Shown here piece by piece: positions 1-9,388 of a DNA stretch of 43,000 nucleotides (its first letter is position 1; each line of letters begins with the position of its first letter). The stretch comes from CAZVGZ01 sp964627605 (GTDB lineage Bacteria > Latescibacterota > MWCZ01 > CAZVGZ01): the NCBI GenBank assembly GCA_964627605.1, contig CAZVGZ010000031.1:1-43000 (forward strand). The letters run 5' to 3'. Under the pieces are notes generated by a model. That model made no database searches. It was not told where the DNA came from and worked only from the letters and a program-made list of their open reading frames with translations. The position numbers and the translations under genes were made by a program.

Positions 1-1
1 C

Positions 2-64
2 ACCGGCGCAGAGGTTTCGCCGCTGTGCACGATCGCCGATTACATCGTCACCAGGTACCACTAA
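2..64 (+). CDS. ispA: C-terminal end of a polyprenyl (farnesyl/geranylgeranyl) diphosphate synthase, partial
   Basis: Reading from base 2 gives 20 residues ending ADYIVTRYH and a TAA stop at 62-64. The last part matches the C-terminal signature of IspA-type short-chain prenyl synthases, for example ADYIIQRNK in E. coli from memory. The gene directly upstream of dxs is ispA in many bacteria, so position supports the call. Such an enzyme condenses isopentenyl and dimethylallyl diphosphates made downstream of Dxs. Only the tail is inside the window, so catalytic DDxxD motifs cannot be checked. It is short, and the assignment rests on the motif plus synteny. Confidence 0.6.
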   Translation, partial: TGAEVSPLCTIADYIVTRYH

Positions 65-100
65 ACAGAAGCGGTTCAGAGTCGAAGGGGATACGATACA

Positions 101-2011
101 GTGCTAGAAACTATAGATAGCCCGGCGGACCTCAAACGGCTTTCCGCAGAACAGCTCCCCGACCTGGCTCAAGAGATCCGAGAGAAGATAATTAGTGTCA
201 TAAGCAAGAACGCTGGTCATCTGGCCTCCAGCTTAGGTGCTGTAGAGTTGACGCTGGCAATTCATTGTGTGTTTGATGCCCCTAAAGACCGGCTGATATG
301 GGATGTGGGCCACCAGGCTTATGTCCACAAACTCTTAACCGGACGACGTGACCGGTTCCATACAATCCGTCAGTATGGCGGTCTCAGCGGATACTTGAGA
401 CGCGATGAGAGCGAGTATGATCTATTCGGGGCTGGCCACGCAAGCACTTCGATATCCGCAGCGTTGGGGATGGCTACCGCCAGAGACATGCGCGGCGAGT
501 CGCACCATGTAGTCAGCATAACCGGCGACGGAGCGATGACCGGCGGCATGGCGTTCGAGGCGATCAATAACGCAGGGGCATCGCTCAGCGATCTGATCGT
601 CGTCCTCAACGACAATAGGATGTCAATCTCACCCAACGTCGGGGCGCTCTCGGCCCATTTCACCGACATTATCTCCACAGGCATCTATAACAAATTCAAA
701 GATGACGTCTGGGACCTGATGGGCCGGTTCAAGCTCGTGGGAACAGACGTAAGGGGCATCATCAGTCGCGTAGACCAGGCGCTCAAATCTCTCATCGTTC
801 CTGGAGTCTGGTTCGAGCAGTTAGGGTTCCGCTATTTTGGCCCGTACGATGGACACGATGTTCACAAGCTGGTGGAAGCGTTCGAAAACATCAAGCCTCT
901 TAAAGGCCCAAGGCTAGTGCATGTCTACACGGTCAAAGGCAAAGGCTATGCAGCGGCGGAGGACAACCCGCTCAAGTGGCACGGTGTCGGCGGTTTTGAC
1001 CCTGAGACCGGTGACATGCCCAAATCAAAAGGCAACATAGCCTACAGCGACGTCTTTGGAATGACACTGACCCGGTTGGCCAAAAACAGGCCGGAAGTGG
1101 TGGCGTTGACCGCAGCCATGACCAGCGGTACAGGTCTGAAATATTTCGCAGAGGAGTTCCCTGACCGGTTTTTCGATGTGGGAATCGCGGAACAACACGG
1201 CGTCACATTCGCTGGTGGTCTGGCTGCCCAAGGTGTGCATCCGGTAGTCGCAATCTACTCGACATTCCTGCAAAGAGCTTTCGACCAGATAATTCACGAC
1301 ATCGCTTTGCAGAGGCTTCCGGTTGTCTTTGCGCTGGATCGCGCGGGCCTGGTGGGAGACGATGGCGCAACGCACCACGGTACTTTTGACCTCTCCTACC
1401 TACGCCAGATCCCAGGAATGGTGGTGATGGCTCCTAAGGACGAGGCGGAACTACAGATGATGCTCGCCACTGCGCTCGACTACTGGGACGGCCCCATCGC
1501 GTTTCGCTTTCCCAGAGGAACAGGCCCTGGCGTTGAGCTCATTGAAGGTGATGATATACCGACGCTGCCCATCGGTTCGTGGGAACAGCTCAGAGAGGAT
1601 GGTGATGTAGCCATTCTCGCCGTGGGTTCGATGGTTGAAGTGGCCACAGAAGTAGCTCAGACGCTCGCCGATGAGGGAATAGAGACCGAGCTTGTGAACG
1701 CCCGATTTGTCAAACCAATGGACTTCTCAATGCTGGACGATCTGGCCCGCCGCCACACCCGCTGGCTGACCATTGAGGAGAGTGTCGCCGCAGGCGGATT
1801 TGGCAGTGGCGTTCTGGAGTATGTGTCAGAACTCGGAATCAAAGAGTTGGAGGTCCACGCTATGGGTCTGCCTGACAGCTTCATCGAACATGGCACTCGT
1901 GGACAGCTTTTAGCGGATGTTGGCCTCACCGCCGACGCCGTCGCCGATGCGATCCGCCGCTGGACGAAAACGGGGCGTTGGAGCAGACGACTTGACAAGG
2001 CTGCGGCGTGA
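101..2011 (+). CDS. dxs: 1-deoxy-D-xylulose-5-phosphate synthase
   Basis: First enzyme of the MEP isoprenoid pathway: it condenses pyruvate and glyceraldehyde 3-phosphate using thiamine diphosphate, in the cytosol. The 636-residue length is normal for Dxs. The N-terminal GHLASSLG motif has the conserved His at about residue 40, the ThDP-binding GDG is at 142-144 with NN at 156-157 and NDN at 170-172, and the catalytic Glu of GIAEQHG is near 364. The start is GTG at 101, with an AAGGGG ribosome site about ten bases upstream. It begins 36 bases after the ispA-like stop and overlaps nadK by four bases, so the three are probably one operon. DXP also feeds thiamine and pyridoxal synthesis. Confidence 0.97.
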   Translation: MLETIDSPADLKRLSAEQLPDLAQEIREKIISVISKNAGHLASSLGAVELTLAIHCVFDAPKDRLIWDVGHQAYVHKLLTGRRDRFHTIRQYGGLSGYLRRDESEYDLFGAGHASTSISAALGMATARDMRGESHHVVSITGDGAMTGGMAFEAINNAGASLSDLIVVLNDNRMSISPNVGALSAHFTDIISTGIYNKFKDDVWDLMGRFKLVGTDVRGIISRVDQALKSLIVPGVWFEQLGFRYFGPYDGHDVHKLVEAFENIKPLKGPRLVHVYTVKGKGYAAAEDNPLKWHGVGGFDPETGDMPKSKGNIAYSDVFGMTLTRLAKNRPEVVALTAAMTSGTGLKYFAEEFPDRFFDVGIAEQHGVTFAGGLAAQGVHPVVAIYSTFLQRAFDQIIHDIALQRLPVVFALDRAGLVGDDGATHHGTFDLSYLRQIPGMVVMAPKDEAELQMMLATALDYWDGPIAFRFPRGTGPGVELIEGDDIPTLPIGSWEQLREDGDVAILAVGSMVEVATEVAQTLADEGIETELVNARFVKPMDFSMLDDLARRHTRWLTIEESVAAGGFGSGVLEYVSELGIKELEVHAMGLPDSFIEHGTRGQLLADVGLTADAVADAIRRWTKTGRWSRRLDKAAA

Positions 2012-2910
2012 TGTCCCAAGTTCTGCTGGGGATGCCCGCGCCGGTCAAAAGTATGGGCGTCGTCGCCAACACCACTAAGCCAGCGGCGCTTGCTGCGGTC
2101 AAAGAGCTGCTAGAGGTCGCAAATAGGCAGGGGATATCGGTCACACTTGAGGAAGAGTTGGGCCACCATCTGGATACCGACACGATGCAGTTGTGTGTGG
2201 CGAATGAGCTCGCAGAGGAGGTCCAGTGTTTGGTGGCGTTTGGTGGCGACGGTACAATACTTCGCACCGCACGCCTTGTAGCAGGACGGCTGTGTCCTAT
2301 TCTTGGAGTCAACTTAGGTCGCCTCGGTTTTTTGGCGGAGATTGCACCCGATCAGCTAGCATGGGCTGTCTCAAAGTTGGTGGCTGGCGACTTCCTTATC
2401 GATCAGCGGATGACGCTTACGGCGAGGCTTGATGGCGGCGAGCAGACTCTTACCGCACTGAACGACATAGTTATAGACAAAGGCGACCAGTCGCGCATCA
2501 TCTCCCTCGACGTGCGAGAGGATGGGCAGTGGGTAAATACATACGTCGCAGACGGTTTGATTGTCGCGACCCCAACCGGCTCAACCGGATACTCGTTGGC
2601 GGCTGGAGGCCCGATCTTGAAGCCAGGTGTGGACGCAATGATCGCCACGCCGATCTCCCCACATTCGCTCACTGTAAGGCCGATGGTGTTTGGGAGCGAT
2701 GTGCTTCTCAGAATATCGGCGGCTGGCGCTGAGGGAAAACAGATGAGGCTCACCGCCGACGGCCAGGAGAGCTGCTCGCTGTCAAATGGCGATTCCGTCG
2801 AGGTGGGCAAGGGGGAGGGGCAGACATTTCTGGTCCGATTCGCCCACACGTCTTACTATGATGTCCTCCGCCAGAAGATGCACTGGGGAATGGACAAGAA
2901 ACTCAGATGA
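2008..2910 (+). CDS. nadK: NAD kinase
   Basis: ATP-NAD kinase that makes NADP in the cytosol. The protein is 300 residues, as usual for the family. The diagnostic GGDGT is at about residues 79-83, the NLGRLGFLAE segment at 102-111, the ND pair at 152-153, and TPTGSTGYSLAAGG at 188-201. The start is either GTG at 2008, overlapping the dxs stop and about seven bases after AAGG, or the adjacent ATG at 2011. The reading is otherwise unambiguous. nadK followed by recN is a common bacterial gene order and occurs here too. Translational coupling to dxs is likely from the overlap. Confidence 0.96.
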   Translation: MMSQVLLGMPAPVKSMGVVANTTKPAALAAVKELLEVANRQGISVTLEEELGHHLDTDTMQLCVANELAEEVQCLVAFGGDGTILRTARLVAGRLCPILGVNLGRLGFLAEIAPDQLAWAVSKLVAGDFLIDQRMTLTARLDGGEQTLTALNDIVIDKGDQSRIISLDVREDGQWVNTYVADGLIVATPTGSTGYSLAAGGPILKPGVDAMIATPISPHSLTVRPMVFGSDVLLRISAAGAEGKQMRLTADGQESCSLSNGDSVEVGKGEGQTFLVRFAHTSYYDVLRQKMHWGMDKKLR

Positions 2911-2943
2911 CTGGGTGCGATTGCGCACTCCGCGAACTATGCC

Positions 2944-4650
2944 ATGCTGCTGAGCCTATCAGTGAGGGACTACGCGCTAATTGAAGCCGCCGACTTGGAA
3001 GTCGGATCGGGTTTCACCGCCGTCACAGGCGAGACCGGCGCTGGCAAGTCGATCTTGGCTGGTGCCTTGGGGGCGATCCTCGGCACCAGAACATCCTCCG
3101 ACGACATTAGAAGCGGGACCGAGAAAGCTATAATTGAAGCGCGCTTCCTGATTCCCAACGACCACGCCGCTATCAAGCTGATGGAGGAGGTGGGCGGTGA
3201 GGGTGACGAAGGTGTCTGGTTGCTCCGGCGGGAGATCCACACGTCAGGCAGAAGTCGTGCGTGGATAGGTGGTGCCCAGGCCACCGTCAGTCAACTCAAA
3301 GCTGTGGGAGACCGATTGGTGGATTTCCACGGCCAGCACGACCACCAGCTTCTTCTTTCTCCTGACGAACACACCGCAATACTCGATGGTTTTGGCTGGC
3401 ATACACGCCAGCTAGCCGACGTCGCCAAAGCTCACACATCCGCACAGGACGCTTTAAGGGAGCTAGTGAGCCTTGAAACGGCCAAGAGAGACTTATCGGA
3501 AAAAAGAGAACTCGCAGATTTTCAGTTGGCCGAACTGGATGAGATAGACCCCCAATCAGGCGAATGGGGCGAGCTTGAATCCGAAAGAAAACGTCTGGAG
3601 GGGGTCGAGCAACTAAGTGGACTGCTCTCAGGATTGACTCAGCTTCTGTCTGAGGACGAACAGGCGGTCGTCGTACAGATTGGACAGGCCCAAACCCACC
3701 TGTCAGATGCGGTGGACATAGATGACACGTTATCGGCCAGGGCAGCCGACCTTGAGCAGATATCCATTCTCATTAGCGACCTCTCATTGGGACTTGCTGA
3801 CTACATGGCATCGCTAGAGGTCGATCCCCACAGGCTTGAGCAGGTCCACGACCGGTTGGACGATCTGAGGCGACTGACGCGCAAATACGGCTCAATCGAC
3901 GAAGCGCTTACGCAACACGCTCGGCTCAAAGAGGGTGTTGATGACGAAGCCGATCTTGATCTCAAAATTGAGGAGGCCAGAAGCCGATCAGACCTCGCGC
4001 AGTCACAGTTCTCCCTGTCATGCGCTCGTCTATCCGATGCAAGAGAAAAAGCCTCACAAAAACTCTCACGACAGGTGAGCAAGTCGCTGGGCACGTTGGG
4101 GATGTCAAACGCGCTCATGTCGGTGAGGCTTGATCGTCAAACTGCTGGGGATGAGTCTGTTGTCGCTGCGACGGTCGGGGCAAAGCAATATCTTGCAGGG
4201 CCAACAGGCGTTGAGTCGATAGAGTTTTTTTTCACGGCGAACAGAGGCGAGCCGGAAAGACCGCTTGCCAGGGTGGCTTCAGGCGGAGAGGTATCGCGGA
4301 TTATGTTGGCGATCAAAAGCGTTATCGCCCATACCGACCCCGTACTGACGATGGTATTTGACGAGATCGACAACGGTGTCTCCGGGAGGATCGCTGACCG
4401 TGTGGGGCAGCGGATGAAAGAGCTCGCCGAGCACCGTCAGATTCTGTCGATCACCCATCTGCCGCAGATCGCAAGCCTGGCGGACCACCATCTTGAAGTG
4501 CGCAAGAAAATCGGTGGCGGACGCACGGTTACCACAGTTGAGACTCTAGGCGGCGAGGCGCGCACCAATGCGCTGGCGGCGCTCATTGGTGGCGACAAGA
4601 TCACCGATACAGCGCTTGAGCACGCAAGAGCGATGCTGGAAGATGCATGA
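2944..4650 (+). CDS. recN: DNA repair protein RecN
   Basis: SMC-like ATPase that acts in recombinational repair of double-strand breaks. The 568 residues are full length for RecN. Walker A GETGAGKS lies at residues 29-36, with the family block DFHGQHDHQ near 127. A long acidic, heptad-like middle of about 150-380 is expected to form coiled coil. The C-terminal half has the ABC signature SGGEVSR and Walker B VFDEIDNGVSG, followed by the SITHLPQIA segment typical of RecN. The start ATG at 2944 is 33 bases after nadK. The last codons overlap the next gene in an ATGA junction at 4647-4650, so it is co-translated with the phosphatidyltransferase. Confidence 0.96.
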   Translation: MLLSLSVRDYALIEAADLEVGSGFTAVTGETGAGKSILAGALGAILGTRTSSDDIRSGTEKAIIEARFLIPNDHAAIKLMEEVGGEGDEGVWLLRREIHTSGRSRAWIGGAQATVSQLKAVGDRLVDFHGQHDHQLLLSPDEHTAILDGFGWHTRQLADVAKAHTSAQDALRELVSLETAKRDLSEKRELADFQLAELDEIDPQSGEWGELESERKRLEGVEQLSGLLSGLTQLLSEDEQAVVVQIGQAQTHLSDAVDIDDTLSARAADLEQISILISDLSLGLADYMASLEVDPHRLEQVHDRLDDLRRLTRKYGSIDEALTQHARLKEGVDDEADLDLKIEEARSRSDLAQSQFSLSCARLSDAREKASQKLSRQVSKSLGTLGMSNALMSVRLDRQTAGDESVVAATVGAKQYLAGPTGVESIEFFFTANRGEPERPLARVASGGEVSRIMLAIKSVIAHTDPVLTMVFDEIDNGVSGRIADRVGQRMKELAEHRQILSITHLPQIASLADHHLEVRKKIGGGRTVTTVETLGGEARTNALAALIGGDKITDTALEHARAMLEDA

Positions 4651-5264
4651 ACTCTCCCAAGGAATTCGAGCGCAAGAGCGCGGCGCTTGACCTCTCCCCT
4701 GATGAGCTACGACGCCAACAACGGCTGAGACTGACCGCCGCTAACGGGATCAGCTTTCTTCGTGTTCTGGCGCTGCCGTTCATCCACTATTTTCTGACAA
4801 AACCAGGTCCAGAGCCGCTCAGGTGGGCTGTGGGGCTCATGCTATTTGCTGCTCTCACCGACATGCTGGATGGGTTCGTAGCAAGGCGTCTTCATGTGGT
4901 CTCTGACTGGGGGAAGATCGTCGATCCGCTGGCGGACAAAATCTGTATCGGTTCGGTGGCGGCGTCCCTCACCCTGACAAGAGACCTGCCGATCTGGGTA
5001 CCGGCGCTAATCATCATTCGCGATGTTTTGATCGTCGGCGGCGGTGTGATTCTGGGGAGAAAACACGATATAGTGCTGCCGTCAAACCAGTTAGGCAGAG
5101 TCACTACCGTGATGATGTCGGCGATGCTGATCGGGTATACACTCCGCTTCGCCTGGGCGGCTACGGTGATGGTGCCGGTGTGTGGGGCTTTGGTGCTGCT
5201 ATCATCAGCGGCCTACGCGGTCAAAGGTGTGCGTATTCTGCGCCAACTTCGCCAACGAACCTAA
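4647..5264 (+). CDS. pgsA: CDP-alcohol phosphatidyltransferase (CDP-diacylglycerol-glycerol-3-phosphate type)
   Basis: Integral-membrane phospholipid enzyme that transfers a phosphatidyl group from CDP-diacylglycerol to an alcohol, most likely glycerol 3-phosphate. The complete signature D-x2-DG-x2-AR-x8-G-x3-D-x3-D is present: D72, D75-G76, A79-R80, G89, D93, D97. Hydrophobic segments around 35-50, 60-72, 100-125, 145-165 and 165-190 fit the usual six-helix fold. The N-terminal 30 residues are an extra hydrophilic, charged stretch. The ATG overlaps the recN stop (ATGA), which indicates coupling. The substrate cannot be read from the motif alone, so pgsA is the likeliest member rather than proven. 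Confidence 0.85.
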   Translation: MNSPKEFERKSAALDLSPDELRRQQRLRLTAANGISFLRVLALPFIHYFLTKPGPEPLRWAVGLMLFAALTDMLDGFVARRLHVVSDWGKIVDPLADKICIGSVAASLTLTRDLPIWVPALIIIRDVLIVGGGVILGRKHDIVLPSNQLGRVTTVMMSAMLIGYTLRFAWAATVMVPVCGALVLLSSAAYAVKGVRILRQLRQRT

Positions 5265-5272
5265 CTGACCTG

Positions 5273-5292
5273 GCGGCCATTATCTGGGCCGC
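5273..5292. terminator. Possible bidirectional hairpin between convergent genes
   Basis: GCGGCC at 5273-5278 pairs with GGCCGC at 5287-5292 across an eight-base loop, in the short gap between convergent genes. There is no T run on either side, so an intrinsic terminator is only a weak possibility. Confidence 0.25.
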
Positions 5293-5322
5293 TGAGTACA
5301 GTATTCGGTTGGCCCAACTCGG

Positions 5323-7398
5323 CTATCGCAGCCAGGTCCACTGTCTATAGGAGAGCAGCAGGTGCTGCCCCATCTCGCCGACAATCAGAGCTATCACCGC
5401 CCAGAACATCCTCATGGTCAGTTCGCCGACGATCAGCCCTAAAAAAAGCGGACGGACCCGTTTGAATAGGTTCCCACCGCCGTACTTGACCACCAGAACC
5501 TTGGCCAACCATCCCACAAGCATCGCCGCCCAGATGTCCTTAGCGAGCTGGTTGAGGAACCCTGCACCGAATACATAGCCCAAAGGGTGAAGCGGCCACC
5601 CGATCCAGATGCGGCGCAACATCGTCAGTGACCACGTAACAACGAAACCCACTCCCGTCGCCAGAAGTCGCCCAGAATCCGAGGGCGACGAATCATCCCC
5701 AGCGGTTTGATAGGAATAGTCGTAATAGCGACCGATCCGCGCTTCGTGCAGCGCCCCGCCCTGGGCGTCGAGATCGCTGAGTCCATGTTCGTAAAAAGTC
5801 TGAAGGCTGAGCACGAACGCCAGCACCAACCCGGCTATGAAAGCGATTGTCAGCCCCCATGTCATCTGTTTCTGTGGCACTTTCCCCTCACCAGCCAGAC
5901 CAAAACCCTCCATCTGAACCATCAACATCGAGCCGATCATGGTGTAGCCGAAGACGTTTAACATCGCCATGATCGCGTAGTCCTGCCGGCCGAACACCGC
6001 CGTGCCGAACGTGATGTGGAAAAAATGGCTTACCATCGGAAGCCCAATGAAAATCGGCATGCCAGCATCCAACCGCAGCCTGCTCACGGCGATCATCATG
6101 AGCACCAGCAGACCGAAATATCCCAGCGCCAAAGAGAGAGACAGGCCCGCTGCGCTAACCCAACCAATCCAGACCACGGAAGCGGTGATGCCCATTACAG
6201 CGGCGGTTCTGTAGGACATGGGTTCATGGGCGTCTGTCGCGTCCGTGGCTCTGCCCACGACGATCTGCCACACGCGTTTTAGATGGCGGCGAGTACCCCA
6301 AAGGCTCAAGAGACCGATCGCAACAAGCCCACCACGCGCCTGAGCAAACGGATATGGCGCCAATGGAGGCCATTCGACACCGAATGCTCGGCTAAGCCTC
6401 TCGTCGCCATATCCGAATAGGTCGGCGACGAGCAACTCTAACCGCGAAAACAGAAAGAAAACCCAGACGCTGAAAAGTATATCCAGTGGGAGCAGGAACG
6501 CGATTCCAACAAACATCGGAGATATGGCAAAAACGAACGGCGCATGAAACGGCGCCATCGCGTTCCACGGCTTTTCAATCAAGAGCATCGCCATATCCAA
6601 ACCCAGAGGCAGATCTCCTAACTCCGGAACATAATGGCCCAACCCGATAACGCCGTAGACCAGCACCGAAATGGATGCGCCAGCCCACATCCATGGGTCT
6701 TTGAAGAAGTCACCGAGGCGTGCCGAGAATGCCTCCCCTGATCCGGTAATTGAGAGCGGAATCTGGTTAAGAGGCATCGCCAGTCGCTCTTGATCCACCC
6801 ACGCCACCCTAAGCACTGTCGCCACACTGAGGCTGACCGCGAAAGTCGTCGCAAACAGAACGCCCCAGGCGATCAGAGGAGCCATCCATGCGTTCCACGG
6901 GACAGTAGCGCGACCCTGAAAGAAATCAAGTGCCGGAAACCACGCCGGGTGCAGCGATTCCGGCATGAAAATAGACATCATCCGTCCCTGCTCCCATACT
7001 TCAGTCCAGGGACGCAGCCAGTTTGGTACTATCAGCTGATAGGCGACGTATTTGGTGCTGCCTGCCCCCACCAGGTACGCTCCGTTCACCAGGCCGGGAA
7101 AGAAGTTGTGTACCAAACCGATCGACGCCAGCGGCGTGGCGACCATGAGCATGGCATAGATCACCAGCAGCTCGCCTTTGCGCAGCCCTCGCCGCCCCAG
7201 AAGTGCTGAGAAAGCCACGAGCAGTCCCAACGCCACCACTGCGGTTGCCGGTGGGACTACCTCCACTAACTTGGGGCCATCCAGAACGAGGTTGTTTTCC
7301 TGAATCCACCATGCAAACAGGCCGATAAGCGATAGACCTATCGCCACCGCCCTTAGTGTCAACGAGCGTTCGGACGAATGATGCTCCTGCACTTTCAC
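5323..7398 (-). CDS. Large polytopic membrane protein, OPT/DUF6785-like
   Basis: A 691-residue protein with about 14-16 hydrophobic segments spread over its whole length, so it is certainly an inner-membrane protein. General resemblance is to the DUF6785/DUF6784 group, distantly OPT-transporter-like, seen in planctomycete- and Poribacteria-type genomes. This is recognition by layout (N-terminal short tail, WLRPWTEVW-type loop, long C-terminal TM block), not a database match. The GTG at 7398 sits directly against AGAGGA, while a second in-frame GTG at 7392 is six bases after it, so 7392 may be the true start. It is convergent with pgsA. No substrate can be inferred. Confidence 0.75.
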   Translation of the reverse strand: MKVQEHHSSERSLTLRAVAIGLSLIGLFAWWIQENNLVLDGPKLVEVVPPATAVVALGLLVAFSALLGRRGLRKGELLVIYAMLMVATPLASIGLVHNFFPGLVNGAYLVGAGSTKYVAYQLIVPNWLRPWTEVWEQGRMMSIFMPESLHPAWFPALDFFQGRATVPWNAWMAPLIAWGVLFATTFAVSLSVATVLRVAWVDQERLAMPLNQIPLSITGSGEAFSARLGDFFKDPWMWAGASISVLVYGVIGLGHYVPELGDLPLGLDMAMLLIEKPWNAMAPFHAPFVFAISPMFVGIAFLLPLDILFSVWVFFLFSRLELLVADLFGYGDERLSRAFGVEWPPLAPYPFAQARGGLVAIGLLSLWGTRRHLKRVWQIVVGRATDATDAHEPMSYRTAAVMGITASVVWIGWVSAAGLSLSLALGYFGLLVLMMIAVSRLRLDAGMPIFIGLPMVSHFFHITFGTAVFGRQDYAIMAMLNVFGYTMIGSMLMVQMEGFGLAGEGKVPQKQMTWGLTIAFIAGLVLAFVLSLQTFYEHGLSDLDAQGGALHEARIGRYYDYSYQTAGDDSSPSDSGRLLATGVGFVVTWSLTMLRRIWIGWPLHPLGYVFGAGFLNQLAKDIWAAMLVGWLAKVLVVKYGGGNLFKRVRPLFLGLIVGELTMRMFWAVIALIVGEMGQHLLLSYRQWTWLR

Positions 7399-7628
7399 TC
7401 CTCTATGGAAATTGCCGCAGCGCTACCCGATGTAGGTTGCATTAATAACGCCCCGCAACACGGAGATAAGCAAGATCGTACAGCAAACTTCGCATTCTTT
7501 CCCAAGTTCAGACAGGACGCCCGTGTTGCCCTTTGAACCGCGTGCGACTAAATATTCAGCATTCGGCCCAGGCGGCGACGTTATGGGGTGATATAGGTCA
7601 GTGAGGTGGGCCAAGAGAGGGCAGAAAG

Positions 7629-8318
7629 ATGGGATTCAAACGGCTGACACTACATTTGCTACTCCTGCTGAGTTCAAATATGGCGCGAGCAGAGGGCCGG
7701 TTTGATGTGGGTGTATACACCGGTATCACCATATCCAACATCGACCGTCCAGTCGATAAAGGGATTTACGCGGGCGTACCCACATCGGACATCGACCATC
7801 CAGCATCGAAACATATGGATTCACGAATGGGCATGACTCTTGGCGCGTTCGTGGGCTATCAGATTACTAGACGCATCTCCATCCAACCCGAAATCGGCTA
7901 CACTCAAAGGGGAGGAACGCTGAAAAGCGCATGGTGGGACGACACGGGTTATCCTTGTCATTTTGAGGCAAGAGACTTCCCAAGATGGCCTCTGGATCCG
8001 TGCCCCAATACCAAACTGTTCTATTCGTTCGTCGACATGCAGGTCCTAGCGAATGTTCGGGTCGTGCAATTTGGTCGTTTGGGAATCCGCGCATTCATCG
8101 GGCCAGCGTTTGCGAAAGAGACCAAAACTCCCAGGCGGGATTTCCCTAATGCAGGACCAAAAAGCCGCAGAAGCTTGGTGGTCGGAGCCGGTGCGGATAT
8201 CAAGCTTGGCTTTGGCGAAGCCCGTTTCGAAATACGGCATTCTCGCGGCTTCCACGAGCTCAGCGACCTCTTTGGCCGTCACTTTCTCTGGTCATTTTTG
8301 GTCGGGTATTCGATATAG
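7629..8318 (+). CDS. Outer-membrane beta-barrel protein with signal peptide
   Basis: A 229-residue protein. Residues 1-21 form a signal peptide with a Leu-rich core (LLLLLSS) and an ARA cleavage site. The rest alternates polar and hydrophobic residues in barrel fashion: GVYTGITIS, LGAFVGYQITRRISIQPEIGY, FVDMQVLANVRVV, LGIRAFIGPAFAKE. A Ser/Leu/Gly-rich strand at the end (FLWSFLVGYSI) is the expected C-terminal anchor. This is the layout of the PorT/OMP_b-brl families. A near-duplicate segment appears near the N terminus (IDRPVDKGIYAGVPTSDIDHPA). An AGAGAGGGC ribosome site precedes the ATG. The function of the barrel is unknown, but it implies an outer membrane. Confidence 0.75.
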   Translation: MGFKRLTLHLLLLLSSNMARAEGRFDVGVYTGITISNIDRPVDKGIYAGVPTSDIDHPASKHMDSRMGMTLGAFVGYQITRRISIQPEIGYTQRGGTLKSAWWDDTGYPCHFEARDFPRWPLDPCPNTKLFYSFVDMQVLANVRVVQFGRLGIRAFIGPAFAKETKTPRRDFPNAGPKSRRSLVVGAGADIKLGFGEARFEIRHSRGFHELSDLFGRHFLWSFLVGYSI

Positions 8319-8364
8319 ATTTCTAGCACCGCACGATGACGTTGAACTGGTTTGAGGCAAAGCC

Positions 8365-9306
8365 ATGAAAGACAGAATTCGAGCGGCGACGGTGCAGTTT
8401 ACTCCGGTGGCTGGAGATGTAGAGGTGAATCTCACCACTGTAAAGCGGCTGACTGAAGATGCAGTCGGTGATGGGGCTCAGATAATTGTGTTCCCGGAGT
8501 GCTGTCTGACCAGCTACTGGTTTTTGCGGCGGCTCAATCGGGAGGCACTCGGTGCCATCGCGGAACCGGTGCCCGATGGCCCCCCTACTGACGCGCTTCT
8601 AGGATTGGCTCAAAAACATAATACCGTAGTAGGTGCTGGGCTGGTGGAGTCGGAGGGGGACAGGTTTTTTAACACATACGTCGTAGCGCAGCCCGACGGA
8701 TCGGTGCATCGGCATCGCAAGCTCCATGTTTTTGTGAGCGAGCACATCGACAGCGGTGATGAGTTCACCGTCTTCGACTCGCCGTTGGGGTGCCAAATCG
8801 GCGTCCTGATCTGCTACGACAACAACATCGCCGAAAATGCGCGGATCAATGCGCTCATGGGAGTAGATATTCTGCTTGCACCTCATCAGACCGGCGGATG
8901 TAGATCACGAAGTCCCCACGCAATGAAGCTCATCGACCCGGCGCTGTGGGAGCGGCGCAGCGAAGACCCGCCAGCCATTGAGGCCGAGTTTCGAGGCAGC
9001 AGCGGGAAGGAGTGGCTGATGCGATGGCTGCCTGCCCGTGCGCACGACAACGGGTTTTTCCTGATATTCAGCAACGGTGTCGGCCCTGATGACGACGAAA
9101 TCCGCACCGGCAACGCGATGATTTTGGACCCTTACGGTCGAATTTTGGCCGAGACATGGGCCGCTGAGGATCGAACCGTCATCGCCGATCTCGATTTTCG
9201 TTGCTCCCCGAATCGACCGGACAACGGTGGATCAAAGCTAGGCGACCGGAGCTTTACGGACCGATTACAGAAACTACCGGCGATGAACAGCCAACGCGTC
9301 AGGTAA
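8365..9306 (+). CDS. Carbon-nitrogen hydrolase (nitrilase superfamily)
   Basis: A 313-residue amidase/nitrilase-fold enzyme that hydrolyses a non-peptide C-N bond. The catalytic triad can be placed: Glu45 in VFPECCL, Lys119 in HRHRKLH, Cys150 in GVLICYDNNIAENAR. The CYD-x3-AENAR stretch differs from the more usual CYD-x3-PE-x3 form. This variant occurs in N-carbamoyl/aliphatic-amidase-like members, so the substrate is open. No signal peptide is present, so it is cytosolic. It lies 46 bases after the barrel gene and about 80 bases before DUF4432. The three could form an operon, but no shared promoter is visible. Confidence 0.88.
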   Translation: MKDRIRAATVQFTPVAGDVEVNLTTVKRLTEDAVGDGAQIIVFPECCLTSYWFLRRLNREALGAIAEPVPDGPPTDALLGLAQKHNTVVGAGLVESEGDRFFNTYVVAQPDGSVHRHRKLHVFVSEHIDSGDEFTVFDSPLGCQIGVLICYDNNIAENARINALMGVDILLAPHQTGGCRSRSPHAMKLIDPALWERRSEDPPAIEAEFRGSSGKEWLMRWLPARAHDNGFFLIFSNGVGPDDDEIRTGNAMILDPYGRILAETWAAEDRTVIADLDFRCSPNRPDNGGSKLGDRSFTDRLQKLPAMNSQRVR

Positions 9307-9388
9307 GGTTCGGAATCAAGGACGGTGAGTAAGACAGAAATTCCGCGAAACGCAGTTGAGCCGAATTTTTCAAGGAAAGGAAAAACAG

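Noticed and set aside
1025..1378. Long minus-strand ORFs opposite dxs, nadK and recN
   Set aside because: They lie fully inside strong + strand genes, have no family motifs or ribosome sites, and fit codon-bias shadows.
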